64,000 bases of DNA from Halanaerobium praevalens DSM 2228 (lineage in GTDB: Bacteria; Bacillota; Halanaerobiia; Halanaerobiales; Halanaerobiaceae). The notes beneath the pieces are model-generated. The model saw only the letters and a program-made list of their open reading frames with translations. It was not told the DNA's origin and did not search any database. The DNA is taken from assembly GCF_000165465.1 (NCBI RefSeq), contig NC_017455.1, positions 744,001 to 808,000 on the forward strand, given 5' to 3'. This document shows, in pieces, positions 60,109 through 64,000 of the stretch; the first letter of the stretch is position 1; each line of letters begins with the position of its first letter. A program made the translations under genes and the position numbers.

Positions 60109-61458
60109 GTGAGATTAGATTATCAGAGAATTGGAGTAATGGGTTTTAGTCCTCGAACTGGTTTAGAAGTAATTAAGTATTTATCTAAATTTGATCTAAA
60201 AATTATTGTTGCTGATCAAAAAGATGAAGAGGAGCTATTACCTTTAATTAAAAAATTAGATAATTCTAAGCTTGAGTATGATTTAGGGACTAAGGGAACT
60301 AAAATTTTAGAAAGCGAATTAATTATTTTGAGTCCTGGTGTTCCTTATGATTTAGATATTTTGGTTCAAGCAAGGAAAAAGGGAATAGAAACTATTAGTG
60401 AAATAGAATTTGCTTTTAGACAATCCCAAGCTGAGATTATAGCAATTACTGGAACAAATGGAAAAACAACTACCACAGAAATGTTGGCGGCTATGCTTGC
60501 AGATTTAGAAGCTGAAAATATTAAAGCAGCTGGAAATATTGGTATACCATTTATCTCTCTAATTGATCAATTAAAGGAAAAAGAAAGAGTAATTTTAGAA
60601 TTAAGTTCTTTTCAATTAGAAGCAGTTAAAGATTTTAAAGCTAAAATTGCTCTTTATTTAAATTATAGTCCAGATCATTTAGATCGTCATCAAACTGAAA
60701 AAAATTATCAAGCTGCTAAAGCAAATATTTTTAAAAATCAACAACCAAGTGATTTTGCGATTATTGATCTTGATGACCCTTATTTATCTGAACTGAAAAA
60801 TAAATTAGAAGCTAAAGTTTTAACTATTAGTGCTAAAAATGAAAAAGCTGATCTAATTATTCAAGATAATATAGCTTATTATCAAAAAGAAAAGTTAAAA
60901 CTACTTGATTTGTCAAAAATCAATTTATTGGGCAAGCATAATCAAAAAAATGCAGCCTTTGCAGCTTTAGCAGCTTATCTTGCTGGTCAAAAGCCAGAAA
61001 AAATTCAGTTAGCAGCTCAAAATTATAAATTAAAAGCTCATCGGATGGAAGTAATAGCTAATAAAAATAATAAATTAATTATTAATGATTCTAAAGCCAC
61101 AAATCCCGATTCAACTTTAAAAGCAATTAATAGTTTAGAAAAAGATATTATTTTAATTGCTGGAGGTCAAGATCGTAAAGCTGATTTTTCTGTTTTGAAG
61201 TCTGAAATAGAAAAAAAGGTCAAAACTCTTATCTTATTAGGTGAAAACAAAAAGCAATTAGCTAATATATTTTTAGATTCTAAACTCAAAATAATTGAAG
61301 TTGAGACAATGAAAACAGCAGTTACTGAAGCTTTAAAACATTTAGACTCTAATTCAGTACTTTTATTATCACCTGCTTCCCCAAGTTGGGATTTATATGC
61401 TAGTTATAAAGAAAGAGGAAATATTTTTAAAGAGAATGTTTTAAAAAATATTGATTAA
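60109..61458 (+). CDS. murD: UDP-MurNAc-L-alanine:D-glutamate ligase
   Basis: 449 aa. ATP motif ITGTNGKTTTTEML, AGNIGIPF, LELSSFQLE and LNYSPDHLDRH are visible; C-terminal AGGQDRKADFS and LLSPASPSWDLYASYKERG complete the ligase. Start is GTG 60109 with AAAGGAG upstream. Confidence 0.96.
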   Translation: MRLDYQRIGVMGFSPRTGLEVIKYLSKFDLKIIVADQKDEEELLPLIKKLDNSKLEYDLGTKGTKILESELIILSPGVPYDLDILVQARKKGIETISEIEFAFRQSQAEIIAITGTNGKTTTTEMLAAMLADLEAENIKAAGNIGIPFISLIDQLKEKERVILELSSFQLEAVKDFKAKIALYLNYSPDHLDRHQTEKNYQAAKANIFKNQQPSDFAIIDLDDPYLSELKNKLEAKVLTISAKNEKADLIIQDNIAYYQKEKLKLLDLSKINLLGKHNQKNAAFAALAAYLAGQKPEKIQLAAQNYKLKAHRMEVIANKNNKLIINDSKATNPDSTLKAINSLEKDIILIAGGQDRKADFSVLKSEIEKKVKTLILLGENKKQLANIFLDSKLKIIEVETMKTAVTEALKHLDSNSVLLLSPASPSWDLYASYKERGNIFKENVLKNID

Positions 61459-61467
61459 GGAGAAATT

Positions 61468-62562
61468 ATGACTAAAAGAAAACCTGATTTTATTTTATTA
61501 TTTACAATTTTAGCATTAATTTTAAGTGGATTGATTATGATTTTGTCAGCCAGTTCTGTTAAAGCAGAACAACTTTTTTCTAATAGTTATTATTTCTTTA
61601 TTAATCAGCTAAAATATTTAGCAATTGCTTTAGGGTTAAGTATTTTTGCTTATAAAATAAAATATCAAAAGCTAAAAGAATTAGCTCCATATCTACTTTT
61701 AATATCACTTGGGACTTTAATTTTAGTTTTAATTCCTCAAATTGGAAGAATGGCTGGTGGTTCACGCAGATGGCTTCCTTTGGGACCAGTTAGTTTTCAA
61801 CCATCAGAATTAGCAAAATTTACTATAGTTATTTATTTAGCTGCTTATCTAGAACGAAATAATGATCAGATTAAAGATTTTAAAAATGGTTTATTACCAC
61901 CTCTAACTGTAGTAGCCTTATTTGCAGGTCTTATTTTATTAGAACCCGATTTGGGAACAGCTTTAACTTTAATAGCAGTTGCAGTAACTATGATTTTTAT
62001 TGGTGGAATAAAGATTTCTCTTTTGATTTTATTATCTGGTACTACTTTTTGTTTAGCCTTAATTTCAATTTTGACTGAACCATATCGGAGAGAAAGATTA
62101 ATGATTTTTATTAATCCTTGGCAAGATCCTTTGGATACTGGTTATCATATTATCCAATCTCTTTTAGCTCTAGGTTCGGGTGGTTTATTTGGAGTTGGTG
62201 CTGGCAATAGTCATCAAAAATTTTTATATTTACCTGAACCAGGTACTGATTTTATTTTTGCTGTTTTAGGAGAAGAGTTTGGACTTTTAGGGACTTTATT
62301 TATCATAACTTTATATTTTTTATTAGCTTGGAGAGGCTTAAGGATTGCAGTTAGGGTGGAAGATACTTTTGCCTCAATGTTAGCAATTGGTATTACCTCA
62401 ATGATAATTATTCAAGCTTTAATTAATATGGCAGTAGTAACTTCTCTTTTACCAGTTACAGGTATTACTTTACCACTTATTAGTTATGGAGGTTCTTCTT
62501 TAGTTATTAATGTAGTTTCATTAGCTTTATTATTAAATATTTCAGCTTATGTCAAAGGATGA
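61468..62562 (+). CDS. ftsW: FtsW/SEDS-family lipid II polymerase
   Basis: 364 aa, about ten membrane helices. SEDS motifs: GSRRWLPLGPVSFQPSELAK, LLEPDLGTALT, GNSHQKFLYLPEPGTDFIF and TGITLPLISYGGSSL. It polymerises glycan strands with its class B PBP partner, here the PBP at 54153. Position between murD and murG supports FtsW rather than RodA or SpoVE. Confidence 0.94.
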   Translation: MTKRKPDFILLFTILALILSGLIMILSASSVKAEQLFSNSYYFFINQLKYLAIALGLSIFAYKIKYQKLKELAPYLLLISLGTLILVLIPQIGRMAGGSRRWLPLGPVSFQPSELAKFTIVIYLAAYLERNNDQIKDFKNGLLPPLTVVALFAGLILLEPDLGTALTLIAVAVTMIFIGGIKISLLILLSGTTFCLALISILTEPYRRERLMIFINPWQDPLDTGYHIIQSLLALGSGGLFGVGAGNSHQKFLYLPEPGTDFIFAVLGEEFGLLGTLFIITLYFLLAWRGLRIAVRVEDTFASMLAIGITSMIIIQALINMAVVTSLLPVTGITLPLISYGGSSLVINVVSLALLLNISAYVKG

Positions 62563-62569
62563 TATCAAT

Positions 62570-63679
62570 ATGAAAGCAGTAATTACTGGTGGAGGAACAG
62601 GTGGGCATATTTATCCAGCTCTTGCCATTGCCGAAGCCTTAAAAGAACAAGGTTGGGAAATTATATATTTAGGTTCTAAACAGCGAATGGAAGCTGATAT
62701 TGTGCCAAAATCAGGATTTGAATTTAAAGAATTACCTTTAAGGCCTTTGCCTAGAAAATTTTCTTTTAAAATATTTAGTTCTTTATTTTACAATTTAATT
62801 TCCTTTTTTAAAGCTTTACATTTAATTTTTAATTTTAAAGCAGATCTTATAATTGGAACTGGAGGATTTGTAGCTGGCCCAGTTGTTTTAGCGGGGGCTT
62901 TATTGGGGAAAAAAACTTTAATTCATGAACAAAATGCTTATCCAGGTATTACAAATAAATTATTAGCTAAATTAGTTGATAAAGTTTGTTTAAATTTTGC
63001 TGAAGCTAAAGAGCATTTAAAGGTAAATAATGATAAAATAGAAATCACAGGTAATCCTGTTAGACCAAAAATTATGGAAGTTCAGCTTCAAAAAGCATAT
63101 CAAGAATTAGATTTAGATCCTCAATTAGATACCATTTTAATTACTGGAGGTAGTCTAGGAGCTGAAATTATTAATCAAAATGTGATAGAGCTTTATAATT
63201 ATGCTTTAAAAAATAATTTTCAGATTTTACATTTAACTGGTAAAAATAATTATGATAGAATGGCAGAAGAATTGAAAAAAAATAACTTAGAGCCAGCAAA
63301 TCCTTTATTTAAATTAATTGCCTATTTAGATAAAATGGAATATGCTTTAGCAGTATCCGATTTAATTATTGCTAGGGCGGGAGCAACTGGTTTAGCTGAA
63401 ATAACAAGTTGTGCTAAAGCTTCAATTTTAATTCCTTTTGCAGCAGCAGCAGAAAACCATCAGTTATTTAATGCTAAAACATTAGCAACTAAAAAGGCAG
63501 CTTTAGTAATTGAAGAATCAGAGTTAAGTCCTGATTTATTATTAAAAAAAGTTAAACTTATTTTAGAGAATAAAACTAAAAAAGAAAAAATGGCTCAAGC
63601 AGCTGCTTCAATGTCACAAAAAAATTCTTTAAATAATATTATGCAAGTAATAAAAAAATTAAATATATATAATGATTAG
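62570..63679 (+). CDS. murG: UDP-GlcNAc:undecaprenyl-PP-MurNAc-pentapeptide GlcNAc transferase
   Basis: 369 aa GT-B enzyme converting lipid I to lipid II. GGGTGGH at residues 7-13, GTGGFVAGPVVLAG, IHEQNAYPGITNKLLA, TGGSLGAEIIN and ARAGATGLAEI are diagnostic. ATG 62570 is preferred: AAAGGATG at 62554-62561 is a suitable site and MKAVITGGGTGGH is the family N-terminus. An in-frame start at 62549 lies inside ftsW. Confidence 0.96.
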   Translation: MKAVITGGGTGGHIYPALAIAEALKEQGWEIIYLGSKQRMEADIVPKSGFEFKELPLRPLPRKFSFKIFSSLFYNLISFFKALHLIFNFKADLIIGTGGFVAGPVVLAGALLGKKTLIHEQNAYPGITNKLLAKLVDKVCLNFAEAKEHLKVNNDKIEITGNPVRPKIMEVQLQKAYQELDLDPQLDTILITGGSLGAEIINQNVIELYNYALKNNFQILHLTGKNNYDRMAEELKKNNLEPANPLFKLIAYLDKMEYALAVSDLIIARAGATGLAEITSCAKASILIPFAAAAENHQLFNAKTLATKKAALVIEESELSPDLLLKKVKLILENKTKKEKMAQAAASMSQKNSLNNIMQVIKKLNIYND

Positions 63680-63710
63680 ATTAAAATAAACTAGATTTAG
63701 GGTGATTATC

Positions 63711-64000
63711 TTGTTAAATAAAAATTCTCATATTCACTTAATTGGAATTGGTGGAGTTTCAATGAGTGGAATAGCAGAAATATTAGCTGAAAGAGGTTAT
63801 AACGTAAGTGGCTCTGATTTACAGGAAAGCAAATATTTTAATTTGTTAAAAAAACATAAAATAAAACTTTATTTAGGTCATCAAGCTGATAATATTTTAG
63901 GAGCAGATTTAATAGTCAAAACAAGTGCTATTCCAACTAATAATCCTGAATTAAAGGCTGCTCGTAAAAAGGGCATAAAAATTGTCAAAAGGGCCGAAAT
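63711..64000 (+). CDS. murC: UDP-MurNAc:L-alanine ligase, 3'-truncated by window edge
   Basis: The first ~96 residues are present. The N-terminal Rossmann motif LIGIGGVSMSGIAEIL, VSGSDLQES, and VKTSAIPTNNPEL are characteristic of MurC. Start is TTG 63711 with AGGGTG upstream. The gene runs off the window; murB and an FtsQ/DivIB gene would be expected beyond it if the cluster is typical. Confidence 0.94.
   Translation, partial: MLNKNSHIHLIGIGGVSMSGIAEILAERGYNVSGSDLQESKYFNLLKKHKIKLYLGHQADNILGADLIVKTSAIPTNNPELKAARKKGIKIVKRAE

Overview
This is a low-GC, AT-rich chromosomal window from an anaerobic Firmicutes/Clostridia-type bacterium. Several blocks follow the Bacillus/Clostridia gene order: glyS-ppsR-dgt-dnaG-rpoD-yqfO, ruvCAB-queA-tgt-yajC-secDF-recJ-apt-relA-dtd-hisS-aspS-6S RNA-rarA-iscR-iscS-mnmA, and mraZ-rsmH-ftsL-PBP-murE-murF-mraY-murD-ftsW-murG-murC. 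MurE has the DNPR motif of meso-diaminopimelate-adding enzymes. Glycerol-3-phosphate oxidation is encoded by an anaerobic GlpA-type operon. The overall look fits Halanaerobiales (Halanaerobium-like), but that placement is from recognition and was not computed. I see no transposase, prophage, CRISPR array or clear island. The window is almost entirely core genome.

Layout: 1-6105 holds translation and replication-initiation genes (glyS 3' part, PPDK regulatory kinase/phosphorylase, dGTPase-like HD protein, primase, housekeeping sigma). 6106-8640 holds a CAT-anticodon tRNA, a Nif3/YqfO gene, RNase P RNA and a small XRE regulator. 8640-17060 is yebC, ruvCAB, queA-tgt (queuosine), yajC, lepB and secDF. 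17080-29400 is an ABC1/UbiB kinase, recJ, apt, relA, dtd, an MBL hydrolase, a SurA-like TPR protein, hisS and aspS. 29390-35080 is 6S RNA, 5-formyl-THF cyclo-ligase, rarA, yigZ, and iscR-iscS-mnmA without iscU. 35074-40905 is a complete rRNA operon (tandem promoters, 16S, tRNA-Ile, tRNA-Ala, 23S, 5S). 40990-47420 is a glycerol-3-phosphate oxidation operon with an attenuator-like leader, the antiterminator gene glpP, and ptsH-ptsI. 47476-52070 is a CMD-RNase HI fusion, a convergent perR/fur gene, trpS, ddl and dinB. 52220-64000 is the division and cell-wall (dcw) cluster, cut off inside murC.

How the parts connect: P1 and P2 of the rRNA operon and the promoter of the CAT tRNA share a GTCG motif at the expected transcription start. 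This fits growth-rate control through initiating GTP and (p)ppGpp, and relA is in the same window. GlpP probably controls the leader terminator in front of the glpA-like operon, and HPr/EI next to it link glycerol use to the PTS. IscS with MnmA forms a tRNA thiolation pair under an Rrf2 regulator that has IscR-like cysteines. MraZ probably controls its own cluster through a 10-bp-periodic GTGG repeat.

Most interesting observations: the -35 element and start region of rRNA promoter P1 lie inside what looks like the mnmA terminator; the shared GTCG start motif; a fusion of a cysteine-less CMD/AhpD-like domain to RNase HI; a SurA-type chaperone whose PPIase domain is replaced by TPRs; 6S RNA placed between aspS and the 5-FCL gene; and the near-universal TGn extended -10 in the promoters found here. 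I did not find a defence system or a clearly undescribed multi-gene system.
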